Below, piece by piece: positions 1-6,239 of a DNA stretch of 9,513 nucleotides. Source of the DNA: Candidatus Nealsoniibacteriota bacterium (GTDB lineage Bacteria; Patescibacteriota; Minisyncoccia; Minisyncoccales; MHMH01); the NCBI GenBank assembly GCA_016181985.1, contig JACOYG010000029.1, forward strand, positions 1-9,513, written 5' to 3'. Each line of letters starts with the position of its first letter. The stretch's first letter is position 1. The notes beneath the pieces are model-generated. The model worked only from the letters and a program-made list of their open reading frames with translations, had not been told where the DNA came from and made no database searches. A program made the position numbers and the translations under genes.

Positions 1-21
1 CCGCCATAAAAAAATAATTTC

Positions 22-49
22 AAAAAGAGCGTTCGAAAGAACGCTCTTT
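22..49 (-). terminator. Intrinsic terminator after the flavoprotein gene
   Basis: A perfect 11-bp inverted repeat (arms 24-34 and 39-49, 4-nt loop 35-38) starts one base past the TAG stop at 50-52. Read on the minus strand the second arm runs into five T residues, then a further AT-rich stretch with a seven-T run. The plus-strand direction has a poorer T tract, so it is assigned to the minus strand. It closes the cupin-ychF-flavoprotein unit. Confidence 0.9.
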
Positions 50-1315
50 CTATTTTCGCTTACTCGCGCTTTGGCCGGCCAAGTACCCCGAGCTCCAGCA
101 AATTTGCAGATTATAGCCGCCGGTAGGACCGTGCAAGTTTATAATTTCTCCGGCAAAAAATAAATTTTCAATAAGTTTTGACCTCATGGTTTTTGAGTCT
201 ATTTCGCGCAATAAGACGCCGCCCGAAGTGACTATCGCCGATTCAAAACCTAAAAGAGAAGAAACCGTCATTTTGAGGTTTTTGAAAATTTTTGCCAATC
301 CCCTCCTTTCTTTTTTGGTGATGACGTTAACTTTTTTGAAAGGATCAATCCCTGAAAGTTCAATGATAATCGGAATAAATTTTTGAGGAAGCAAATCGTC
401 CAATGAATTTTTAAAAAATTTATTATTATATTTTATAAAATCAGACTGAATTCTTTTATCCAGAGATTGCTGATCCATGGCCGGTTTTAAATCAAGAACC
501 AACTTAACTTCACCGCGTTCTAAAAGCTCGCCTACGATAAAAGACAGGTCCAAAACTATGGGGCCCGATAATCCAAAATGAGTAAAAAGAAGTTCTCCAA
601 AGCGGCTGTCTTTCTTTTTGCCGTTTTGAAAAACCGTCAGTTCAACATTTTTTAAAGATAGCCCCTGAAGCTTTTGCGGCCAATCCTCTTTGATTTTTAC
701 CGGGACCAAGGCGGGCCTCAATTTTGCCACAGTGTGCCCGAGTTTTTCCGCCCAATCATAGCCTGCTCCAGTGGAACCGGTGCCGGGAAAAACCTTTCCT
801 CCTGTGGCTATGATATAATTTTTTGCTGAAATTTCCTTGCCGCTGCTTAAAATAATTTTCGATATTTTGCCGTGGCTGCTGATTATCTCTTTAACTTCCG
901 AATTAGTTTTTATCTCCACGTTATTATCTTTCAAGTAACACATTAAAATATCCAAAACATCTTTTGAGCTGTCGGTTTCAGGAAAAATCCTTTTTCCCCT
1001 TTCCACTTTCATCTTCAGCCCTCTTTTCTCAAAAAAATCAACGGTTTCTTTGGGACCGAAAGTTGACAAGGCGTGTAAAAGAAAATCACCCTCTCTGCCG
1101 TATTTTTTAAGGAGTTCTTTGGGATTAAATTCCGCTCTGGTAATATTGCTTCTGCCCTTGCCGGTAATTAAAAGTTTTCTGCCGAGAGAACTATTTTTTT
1201 CCAAAAGCGCGACTTTGGCTCCCAATTCCCCGGCTCTGCCAGCGGCCATCATCCCCGCCGGTCCCCCGCCAATTACAACCACATCGTTAAGCATTGTGTT
1301 TGATTTCAATGACAT
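50..1315 (-). CDS. HI0933/YhiN-family FAD-dependent oxidoreductase
   Basis: A 421-residue flavoprotein of the HI0933 (YhiN, BaiN-like) family, close to the usual length of about 400. The N-terminal Rossmann dinucleotide fold shows GGGPAG at residues 16-21 and the acidic strand end E39, followed by the family signature GRKLLITGKGRSN (45-57). A second FAD-contacting segment, ATGGKVFPGTGSTG, lies at 170-183. The C-terminal FAD motif is FAGE at 387-390 and GPTGGYNLQ at 396-404. The substrate and physiological reaction of this family are poorly defined; it is cytosolic, with no signal peptide. The longest start overlaps the end of ychF by 29 bp. A second ATG (residue 8, at 1292-1294) puts the start next to the Rossmann strand and overlaps the ychF stop by 8 bp; neither has a good ribosome binding site, so the start is unsettled. 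Last gene before the terminator. Confidence 0.92.
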   Translation of the reverse strand: MSLKSNTMLNDVVVIGGGPAGMMAAGRAGELGAKVALLEKNSSLGRKLLITGKGRSNITRAEFNPKELLKKYGREGDFLLHALSTFGPKETVDFFEKRGLKMKVERGKRIFPETDSSKDVLDILMCYLKDNNVEIKTNSEVKEIISSHGKISKIILSSGKEISAKNYIIATGGKVFPGTGSTGAGYDWAEKLGHTVAKLRPALVPVKIKEDWPQKLQGLSLKNVELTVFQNGKKKDSRFGELLFTHFGLSGPIVLDLSFIVGELLERGEVKLVLDLKPAMDQQSLDKRIQSDFIKYNNKFFKNSLDDLLPQKFIPIIIELSGIDPFKKVNVITKKERRGLAKIFKNLKMTVSSLLGFESAIVTSGGVLLREIDSKTMRSKLIENLFFAGEIINLHGPTGGYNLQICWSSGYLAGQSASKRK

Positions 1316-2354
1316 CGCCGTCGCGGATGACGTATTCTTTGCCTTCGGTGCGGATTAGGCCTTTTTCTCTAGCTTGAGCGAAACCGCCGGCATTCAAAAG
1401 ATCTTGCCAATCTATCGCATCGGCTCTTATAAAATTTTTCTCGAAATCGCTATGGATCGCTCCTCCGGCCTTGGGAGCTTTATCGCCTTTTTTAATAGTC
1501 CAGGCGCGCGTTTCGTCGGGACCGGTAGTGAAAAAAGTCAGCAAGCCTAGTATGTCGTAAGCTTTTTTAATAAGCATATCTAATTCGGGCTCCTGCGTGA
1601 TTCCAAAGGCGATCCTTTCATCTTTGGTTAAACCGGCTGCTTCAAATTCCGTAGCAACATCAACTATCAAATACGGCCAATTATTTTTCTTAAACTCGCC
1701 AATAACTTCCGGCTTGACCTCTTCATCTTTTCCGTTAAGCAAATACAACCTTGGCTTCATTGTAAGCAACTGGTAATGAGAAATAATTTCGGCTTCGTCT
1801 TCGATAAAATTATGCTCAAATAAAATTTGGCCTTTTTCCAAAAAATCTTTTAATTTTTTTAGAGTTTCCAATTCCTTAATCGCCTCTTTCTTGCCCGCCC
1901 TCGCTTCGCCCTCGAGGCCGCCGATTCTTTTATCAACCGTTTCCAAGTCCTTTAAAATTAATTCCGTTTCAAGTATCTCCTTATCTTTCAAGGGATTGAT
2001 TTCGTCTCCTGTTTTAATTATGTCCGATTTTAAAAACGCCCTTAAAGCGTAAACTATGGCGTCGGTTTCCCTGATATTCGCCAGAAATTTGTTGCCCAGG
2101 CCTTCGCCCTTATTGGCGCCTTTAACCAATCCGGCGATATCAAAAAATTCAATCGTGGTATATATTTTTTTTGCTGATCCTGTTAATTCCGCCAGCTTAT
2201 CCACTCTTTCATCGGGAACGGCAACAACGCCCACATTTGGATCAATGGTGCAAAAAGGATAATTGGCGATATTAACCTGCTTTTTAGTAATCGTCTGAAA
2301 AAGCGTAGATTTCCCGACATTGGGAAGTCCTACTATTCCTATTGATAAAGGCAT
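1287..2354 (-). CDS. ychF: YchF/OLA1-type ribosome-associated ATPase
   Basis: A 355-residue member of the Obg-related P-loop family, near the 363 residues of the E. coli protein. The G1 Walker A motif GLPNVGKST is at residues 9-17. The G3 segment DIAGLVKGANKGEGLGN is at 72-88. In the place of the GTPase NKxD motif it has NGKDE (207-211), consistent with the NxxE-type change that makes YchF prefer ATP. A helical insert (about 120-195) follows the family plan. The C-terminal TGS domain (about 271-354) contains HSDFEKNFIRA and ends in the typical GDVIEI. YchF proteins bind the ribosome and act as cytosolic translation or stress regulators. It sits between the cupin and flavoprotein genes and has a clear Shine-Dalgarno site inside the cupin stop region. 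Nothing looks truncated. Confidence 0.97.
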   Translation of the reverse strand: MPLSIGIVGLPNVGKSTLFQTITKKQVNIANYPFCTIDPNVGVVAVPDERVDKLAELTGSAKKIYTTIEFFDIAGLVKGANKGEGLGNKFLANIRETDAIVYALRAFLKSDIIKTGDEINPLKDKEILETELILKDLETVDKRIGGLEGEARAGKKEAIKELETLKKLKDFLEKGQILFEHNFIEDEAEIISHYQLLTMKPRLYLLNGKDEEVKPEVIGEFKKNNWPYLIVDVATEFEAAGLTKDERIAFGITQEPELDMLIKKAYDILGLLTFFTTGPDETRAWTIKKGDKAPKAGGAIHSDFEKNFIRADAIDWQDLLNAGGFAQAREKGLIRTEGKEYVIRDGDVIEIKHNA

Positions 2355-2359
2355 AAATT

Positions 2360-2755
2360 TTACTCCGTGGTTTTGCCGTTAAAATGCTCGTTATCCGCCA
2401 CGGCTTCTTCTTTGGTAGCGTGTACTACGCCTTCTCGATGATTTGCCGGAGAGTAGATTGTATAAAGTTTCATCTCCTTAGCGCTCGAGGTATTGATGAT
2501 GTTATGACGAGTCCCCGCAGGAACAACAACAGCCGAGCCGTCCTCAAGTTGATGTTCAATTCCGTTAAGAATCGCCTTTCCTTCGCCCTGCTCAATCCTT
2601 AGAAACTGATCCAAGTCATGGACCTCCTCGCCAATGTCTTCTCCGGGTTTTAAACTCATCAGAACTAACTGGCTGTATCTTGCGGTATAAAGCACCTTGC
2701 GGAAATTATTATTTTCTTTTGATGCTTTTTCAATATTTATTACGTAACCTTTCAT
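2360..2755 (-). CDS. Single-domain cupin protein
   Basis: A 131-residue protein with one cupin beta-barrel covering nearly its whole length. Motif 1 runs from PGEDIGEEVH (37-46) through DQFLRIEQGEG (49-59). Motif 2 is GSAVVVPAGTRHNIINTS (73-90). Candidate metal ligands are H46, Q50 and H84; the usual HxH pair is reduced to one His, with Gln in the ligand spacing. The C-terminal YTIYSPANHREG segment recalls small cupins common in Parcubacteria and other Patescibacteria, often labelled mannose-6-phosphate-isomerase-like, whose substrate is unknown. The fold is secure and the function is not. It is the first gene behind the promoter at 2808-2836 and is followed without a gap by the ychF ribosome binding site. 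Its own start has only a poor GGG just upstream. Confidence 0.88.
   Translation of the reverse strand: MKGYVINIEKASKENNNFRKVLYTARYSQLVLMSLKPGEDIGEEVHDLDQFLRIEQGEGKAILNGIEHQLEDGSAVVVPAGTRHNIINTSSAKEMKLYTIYSPANHREGVVHATKEEAVADNEHFNGKTTE
2363..2366 (-). promoter_or_regulatory. Shine-Dalgarno site for ychF
   Basis: GGAG lies 8 nt upstream of the ychF ATG and directly abuts the cupin TAA stop (2360-2362), so ribosomes ending the cupin gene are placed to restart on ychF. It supports the ychF start at 2354. Confidence 0.75.
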
Positions 2756-2807
2756 GTCCCGTTCTAATTATTTGATTATTTAATTTATAATTTTCGGCCG
2801 TTTAATA

Positions 2808-2836
2808 ATTCTATGACTATATTATAATTTTATCAA
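2808..2836 (-). promoter_or_regulatory. Sigma-70-like promoter for cupin-ychF-flavoprotein
   Basis: On the minus strand a TTGATA -35 box (2831-2836) and a TAGAAT -10 box (2808-2813) are separated by exactly 17 bp; each differs from consensus by one base. A perfect TATAAT (2821-2826) also lies in the spacer but has no -35 partner at proper distance. Predicted start is near 2801, giving a leader of about 45 nt. It falls in the largest gap of the window (2756-2840), directly after the msr stop codon. The region is very AT-rich, which raises the chance of accidental boxes. Confidence 0.65.
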
Positions 2837-2840
2837 TATC

Positions 2841-3734
2841 CTACTTCAGCAATTCCTTATATTTATTCCTTAATTTATCAATTTTCGGAGCTATCACTAT
2901 CTGGCAATAAGACTCTTTGGGATGTTTTTCATAATAATCCTTGTGATGTTCTTCCGCCGGATAAAATATATCCAACGGCTTTGATTCCGTGACAATGGGA
3001 TTATCATACGCTTTCAGCAGCTCTTTGATTATTTTTTCCAATTCTTCTTTCTGCTTCCATGTTTGATAAAGAATCAAAGATCTGTATTGACTGCCCACAT
3101 CGTTGCCCTGGCGATTTGGCGTGGTCGGATCGTGAATGGAAAAAAATACTTCCAGAATATCCCTAAAACTTATAATCTTCCGGTTATATATTATTTTTAC
3201 AACTTCCGCGTGACCGGTATCGCCCCTAGAAACATCTTCGTAGGCAGGGTTACTCTTAAATCCGCCAGCATAACCCGGAATAACTTTTGCTATGCCCTTT
3301 AATTCCTTAAAAGCGGCTTCCAGGCACCAAAAACATCCGCCCCCGAGGACAATCGAATGTTCTTCTCCCTTAAAATCGTCGGGTACAAACTGCATGGAAA
3401 CAGAATTGACGCACTGCCTTATGTTCTTTGGCGTATAATTTTCTCCGGTAAAAATATGGCCCAAATGGGCTCCGCAATTGGAACAGATTATTTCGGTGCG
3501 AACGCCGTCTTTATCGGGCTTTTTTGCGATGGCGCCGGAAATTTCTTCGTCAAAGCTGGGCCAGCCGCAATGGGCGTCAAACTTATTTTTTGATTCATAA
3601 AGAGGGGCATTGCATCTCCGGCAAAGATAAACGCCGTCTTCAAAAAATTTGTCGTATTTACCGGTAAAAGGCGCCTCGGTGCCTTTTTTTATTATCACCC
3701 CTTCCTCTTCGGGACTTAATTTATTGTACTCCAT
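2841..3734 (-). CDS. msrB-msrA: Bifunctional methionine sulfoxide reductase, MsrB-MsrA fusion
   Basis: A 297-residue fusion that reduces both stereoisomers of methionine sulfoxide back to methionine. The N-terminal MsrB domain (about 1-117) has two zinc pairs, CRRC (38-41) and CSNC (84-87), the AHCGWPSF segment whose C56 sits at the resolving-Cys position, and the catalytic C108 in RQCVNS. The C-terminal MsrA domain (about 126-285) carries GCFWC (133-137) with catalytic C134, E177 in GHAEVV, and a late C277 that could act as resolving Cys. No signal peptide is visible, so it is probably cytosolic. The order is B then A, the reverse of the Neisseria PilB arrangement; B-A fusions are known in other bacteria. 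Its ATG lies within the last codons of the preceding gene (14-bp overlap) and no Shine-Dalgarno is seen, suggesting translational coupling. Confidence 0.96.
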   Translation of the reverse strand: MEYNKLSPEEEGVIIKKGTEAPFTGKYDKFFEDGVYLCRRCNAPLYESKNKFDAHCGWPSFDEEISGAIAKKPDKDGVRTEIICSNCGAHLGHIFTGENYTPKNIRQCVNSVSMQFVPDDFKGEEHSIVLGGGCFWCLEAAFKELKGIAKVIPGYAGGFKSNPAYEDVSRGDTGHAEVVKIIYNRKIISFRDILEVFFSIHDPTTPNRQGNDVGSQYRSLILYQTWKQKEELEKIIKELLKAYDNPIVTESKPLDIFYPAEEHHKDYYEKHPKESYCQIVIAPKIDKLRNKYKELLK

Positions 3735-4407
3735 TTAAAAGCTTTAGTATGTAATCTCGAAATACCATCTGTTCTTTAATGCTGTTATCAACCTCTATGG
3801 CGATGACGTCACTGAAAACCCATTTTGGCAGAGTGGCCAAATAATCAAAATTTTTCAGATTTGCGATGACATGCAAATCACTTTTCGTTTCGGGAGAATA
3901 ACCGCCCAAATGATTAGAAGCGAACTTTATTTTATCCTTTTCCGAAAAAATATAACTGGCCTCGTCGCTTCCTCTGGCAATAGCCGATTTAAAATGGGCC
4001 AAGTCAACGCAAAATCCGCCGATTTTTCTAACCTTAACATTTTTGGCGATTTCGCTGTCATAGTTCATCTCCAGATATAATTTGTCCCAGTATCCTTCCC
4101 ATTGATCCAATAAGTTAAAATGATCTTCGTGAATATTGAAATATTCAGTTTGAAAATTATCAATAAAAAAACGGACTTCGTCCTTGCCGGTATCCGATCT
4201 TAAATGGACCAGCGGCACTTTTTTGATTGACGACTCCGGGAGAAACCGGCGCAGATTATCCCTTTCTTGTTTATTGAAGCGTTCTAAAAAAACGGCCGCT
4301 TCTTTTATTCCCAGCTGATTTATTTCTTTTAGTTTAGATTGCCAATCAATATTTTTTCCTCCGGTAATTCCCAAATAAATTCTTTTCGAAAAATCCGTTT
4401 TATTCAT
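3721..4407 (-). CDS. Unrecognised protein, predicted xylose-isomerase-like TIM barrel
   Basis: I do not recognise this 228-residue protein by name. Its pattern fits an eight-stranded TIM barrel: strand-like runs at 11-16, 35-42, 64-70, 89-95, 109-115, 131-138, 161-168 and 201-207 alternate with amphipathic helices. Polar residues fall at the ends of these strands: H68, H93, E113, D135, H138, H166 and E205. That distribution of His, Glu and Asp resembles metal sites of the xylose isomerase-like / AP endonuclease 2 superfamily. It is short for that family (usually 250-300 residues). No signal peptide or membrane segment. It starts 5 bp after greA and its end is overlapped by the msr fusion, so all three are probably cotranslated. 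The enzymatic reaction is unknown; the fold is inference from sequence pattern alone. Confidence 0.6.
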   Translation of the reverse strand: MNKTDFSKRIYLGITGGKNIDWQSKLKEINQLGIKEAAVFLERFNKQERDNLRRFLPESSIKKVPLVHLRSDTGKDEVRFFIDNFQTEYFNIHEDHFNLLDQWEGYWDKLYLEMNYDSEIAKNVKVRKIGGFCVDLAHFKSAIARGSDEASYIFSEKDKIKFASNHLGGYSPETKSDLHVIANLKNFDYLATLPKWVFSDVIAIEVDNSIKEQMVFRDYILKLLNGVQ

Positions 4408-4412
4408 TAAAT

Positions 4413-4865
4413 CTACTCAAGATTAATTATTTTGTATTCCTTAGCGCCGCCAGAGGCGTTGAATTTAACGACATCTCCCTTTTTTTTGCCCAAAAGCGCT
4501 TCCCCCAAAGGCGATCTAAGAGAAATTTTGCCGGTTAAAATGTCGGCTTCTTCCGGCTCAACGATCTGATATTTATCCTTGCCGTCTTTTGACTCAAGAA
4601 AAACAATGGAACCGGCTTGAACTTTATCTTTCTCCCCGCCCTCGATAACCTTGGCTTGATCGATAATTTTTTTTAAATCAGCGATCCTTCCCTCAATAAA
4701 CCCCTGATCTTCTCTGGCCGCGTGATAACCGGCGTTTTCTTTAAGGTCGCCGTGGGAAGCGGCGTGGCTTATTCTTTTTATAACTTCTTTCCTTTCCACT
4801 TTTTCCAGGTGTTCCAATTCATTCTTCAATTTTTCCAATCCTTCTTTAGTTAAGTACTTAGCCAT
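4413..4865 (-). CDS. greA: Transcription elongation factor GreA
   Basis: A 150-residue GreA of near-normal length (158 in E. coli). The N-terminal coiled coil (about 5-75) holds the tip segment HGDLKENAGYHAAREDQ (38-54). The two acidic tip residues that coordinate the second Mg2+ in the RNA polymerase active site are present as D40 and E43. The usual following Glu of ENAEY is Gly here (G46). The C-terminal FKBP-like domain (about 80-150) includes EADILTGKISLRSPLGEALLGK. GreA stimulates transcript cleavage and rescues backtracked polymerase. It lies 5 bp downstream of the FKBP gene and 5 bp upstream of the TIM-barrel gene, so the three look cotranscribed. Confidence 0.97.
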   Translation of the reverse strand: MAKYLTKEGLEKLKNELEHLEKVERKEVIKRISHAASHGDLKENAGYHAAREDQGFIEGRIADLKKIIDQAKVIEGGEKDKVQAGSIVFLESKDGKDKYQIVEPEEADILTGKISLRSPLGEALLGKKKGDVVKFNASGGAKEYKIINLE

Positions 4866-4870
4866 AATAA

Positions 4871-5323
4871 CTATTTAATCTCCAAGAGCTCTACTTCGAA
4901 TGTTAAAGTGGCATTCGGCGGAATGGCGCCCGGCACTCCATTCGGGCCGTAAGCCAAGCCGGGAGGAATAATCAGCCTTCTTTTTTCACCGACCCGCATG
5001 CCCAATATTCCTTCCTCCCAACCCTGAATCACGTTGCCGTTCCCTAGAGTAAAACTGAACGGCTGGCCCCTATCCAAGCTGGAGTCAAATTTTTTGCCAT
5101 CCGCAAGCGTGCCGGTATAATGGACAACAACTGTATCGCCGGCCTCAGCCGCTTTTCCGGAACCCATGCGTAAAACTTCTTTCGTAAGCTCACCGGCTTC
5201 CGGCTTAGCGGTGATTTTCTCTTCCGGCATTTCGGTTTTGGAAGTTCCCTTTTTAGAGAAACCGTAGTAATAAACGAGCCCTCCTACAGCTAAGATTAAA
5301 AAGAATACTATATAGCTTTTCAT
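4871..5323 (-). CDS. Membrane-anchored FKBP-type peptidyl-prolyl isomerase
   Basis: A 150-residue protein with an N-terminal hydrophobic segment (about 4-20), a charged linker (about 22-50), and one FKBP domain (about 52-150). Pocket residues of the family are all visible by alignment with FKBP12: Y69 in VVHYTG, F79-D80 in KFDSS, V98-I99, W102 in QGWEEG, Y125 in LAYG and F142 in LTFEVEL. It should catalyse cis-trans isomerisation of prolyl bonds and help fold proteins. There is no lipobox and no clear signal peptidase site, so the segment is more likely a permanent anchor. The expected orientation puts the domain outside the cell, but positive charges follow the segment (SKKGTSK), so topology is not certain. 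No Shine-Dalgarno precedes the ATG. It leads into greA. Confidence 0.93.
   Translation of the reverse strand: MKSYIVFFLILAVGGLVYYYGFSKKGTSKTEMPEEKITAKPEAGELTKEVLRMGSGKAAEAGDTVVVHYTGTLADGKKFDSSLDRGQPFSFTLGNGNVIQGWEEGILGMRVGEKRRLIIPPGLAYGPNGVPGAIPPNATLTFEVELLEIK
4880..4883 (-). promoter_or_regulatory. Distant Shine-Dalgarno candidate for greA
   Basis: GGAG is the best purine-rich match upstream of the greA ATG, but it is 14 nt away, beyond the usual 5-9 nt, and inside the last codons of the FKBP gene. Initiation may rely mainly on coupling with FKBP translation. Confidence 0.35.
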
Positions 5324-5346
5324 ATATTTTATTTGTTAATTATATT

Positions 5347-5375
5347 ATTTTATTATATATATTTATTCCATTCAA
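5347..5375 (-). promoter_or_regulatory. Possible promoter upstream of FKBP-greA
   Basis: Minus-strand TTGAAT (5370-5375) and TAAAAT (5347-5352) are 17 bp apart, overlapping the end of the RluA-family gene, with a predicted leader under 20 nt. The 29-bp gap before FKBP is almost pure A/T, so box-like matches are expected by chance; this is a weak call. Confidence 0.3.
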
Positions 5376-6003
5376 GGGGCAGAGGTATCTCAATTTTTTT
5401 AAGTTCGTTTGCGGTGGCGAGTTTGAATGAAATGGAACTTTCGCAAAGGGCAATGCTCTTGTCCGGCAAAGGTTCTTTGTATCCGTATTTTACATCGCCG
5501 ACTATCGGAAAACCGATCAAAGAAAGCTGGGCGCGAATTTGATGAAATTTTCCGGTATGAAGCTTGATTTTAAGAAGCGAATATTTATCGCTGGACTTAA
5601 CGACTTCGTAAGAAAGCTCCGCTCTCTTGCCTTCTCCCTCAAACGCTTTCTTTTTATTGGCGTCTTTCACCAGATAATTTACAAGCATGCCTTTTTTCTC
5701 CGGAAATCTCCCCCTTACTACGGCATAATATATTTTTTCAATAGCAGCTTCCCTGAATTGCGCTGAAAGGCGCGAGGCTCCCTTGCTGGTCTTGGCAAAT
5801 AAAACAATGCCGGAAACCGGCCTGTCCAGCCTGTGCGCCAATCCCAAAAAAACGTTGCCCGGCTTTTTATATTTTTCCTTAAGATATTTCTTAACCGCGG
5901 TCATTAAATCTTCGTCGTGAGTTTCATCGGGCTGAGCCAAAACTCCCGCCGGCTTATACACCGCGATCAAATGATTATCTTCGTATAGAACTATAAGGTT
6001 CAT
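5353..6003 (-). CDS. RluA-family 23S rRNA/tRNA pseudouridine synthase
   Basis: A 216-residue stand-alone catalytic domain of the RluA family, which converts uridine to pseudouridine in rRNA or tRNA. KPAG is at 17-20. The catalytic motif HRLDRPVSG (58-66) has the nucleophilic Asp at D60. HTGKFHQIRAQL (149-160) and GDVKYG (169-174) are the downstream substrate-binding motifs. No N-terminal S4 RNA-binding domain is present, as in the RluA and TruC subgroups and unlike RluC/RluD. Which uridine is modified cannot be told from the sequence. The ATG follows the xseB stop by 2 bp and has a good Shine-Dalgarno inside xseB, so it is probably translated with the exonuclease VII genes. Confidence 0.94.
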   Translation of the reverse strand: MNLIVLYEDNHLIAVYKPAGVLAQPDETHDEDLMTAVKKYLKEKYKKPGNVFLGLAHRLDRPVSGIVLFAKTSKGASRLSAQFREAAIEKIYYAVVRGRFPEKKGMLVNYLVKDANKKKAFEGEGKRAELSYEVVKSSDKYSLLKIKLHTGKFHQIRAQLSLIGFPIVGDVKYGYKEPLPDKSIALCESSISFKLATANELKKIEIPLPLEWNKYI

Positions 6004-6005
6004 AT

Positions 6006-6239
6006 CTACTCTTCCTTTTCTTCTTTGTCAGAGTCCACTTCTTTTTTTATTTCCTCGAATTCGTTTTCTATGTCTTTCAACCTTTCCTTGCTTGATTTGA
6101 TTAAAGATACGGCTTCTTTTACTTTTTCCAGGCCCTCTTCAACGTCAATTTCCTCCCGGCTGTCAAACCATTCGGTAATTTCGGACAGCCTCTTTAGGTT
6201 TACGTTTAAATTTTTTGCGTCTGTTTTTTCTTTTATCAT
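6006..6239 (-). CDS. xseB: Exonuclease VII small subunit
   Basis: A 77-residue, highly charged helical protein. The segment DVEEGLEKVKEAVSLIKSS (32-50) followed by ERLKDIENEFEEIKKE matches the two-helix coiled coil of XseB, and the length is typical (about 70-80). Weak conservation makes XseB hard to name alone, but its position directly behind xseA makes the call firm. XseB subunits bind the coiled-coil arm of XseA to form the active heteromeric nuclease. Its ATG overlaps the xseA stop as ATGA, the classic coupling for subunits made in fixed ratio. The acidic tail EEKEE also contains the ribosome binding site of the next gene. Confidence 0.9.
   Translation of the reverse strand: MIKEKTDAKNLNVNLKRLSEITEWFDSREEIDVEEGLEKVKEAVSLIKSSKERLKDIENEFEEIKKEVDSDKEEKEE
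6011..6017 (-). promoter_or_regulatory. Shine-Dalgarno site for the RluA-family gene
   Basis: AAGGA (6013-6017), extended by AG, ends 9 nt before the ATG and is embedded in the final Lys-Glu codons of xseB. It supports the start at 6003. Confidence 0.7.

Noticed and set aside
1050..1358. 102-codon plus-strand open frame across the flavoprotein/ychF junction
   Set aside because: Antisense to two well-supported genes and of low-complexity composition; treated as a shadow.
2821..2826. Perfect TATAAT as the -10 box before the cupin gene
   Set aside because: No -35-like element at 16-18 bp upstream; the TTGATA/TAGAAT pair with 17-bp spacing is better.
2756..2840. Terminator for the msr gene
   Set aside because: The gap has no GC-rich hairpin with a T run on the minus strand; transcription may run through into the cupin gene.
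5810..5822. GCCGG-AAA-CCGGC hairpin in the RluA-family gene
   Set aside because: Only 5 bp, no T tract, and it falls on the codons of the conserved HRLDRPVSG region; the symmetry is readily explained by coding.
6236..6238. TGA recoding (genetic code 25)
   Set aside because: No gene contains an in-frame TGA, and the only TGA stop is at a sensible gene end and followed by TAA.
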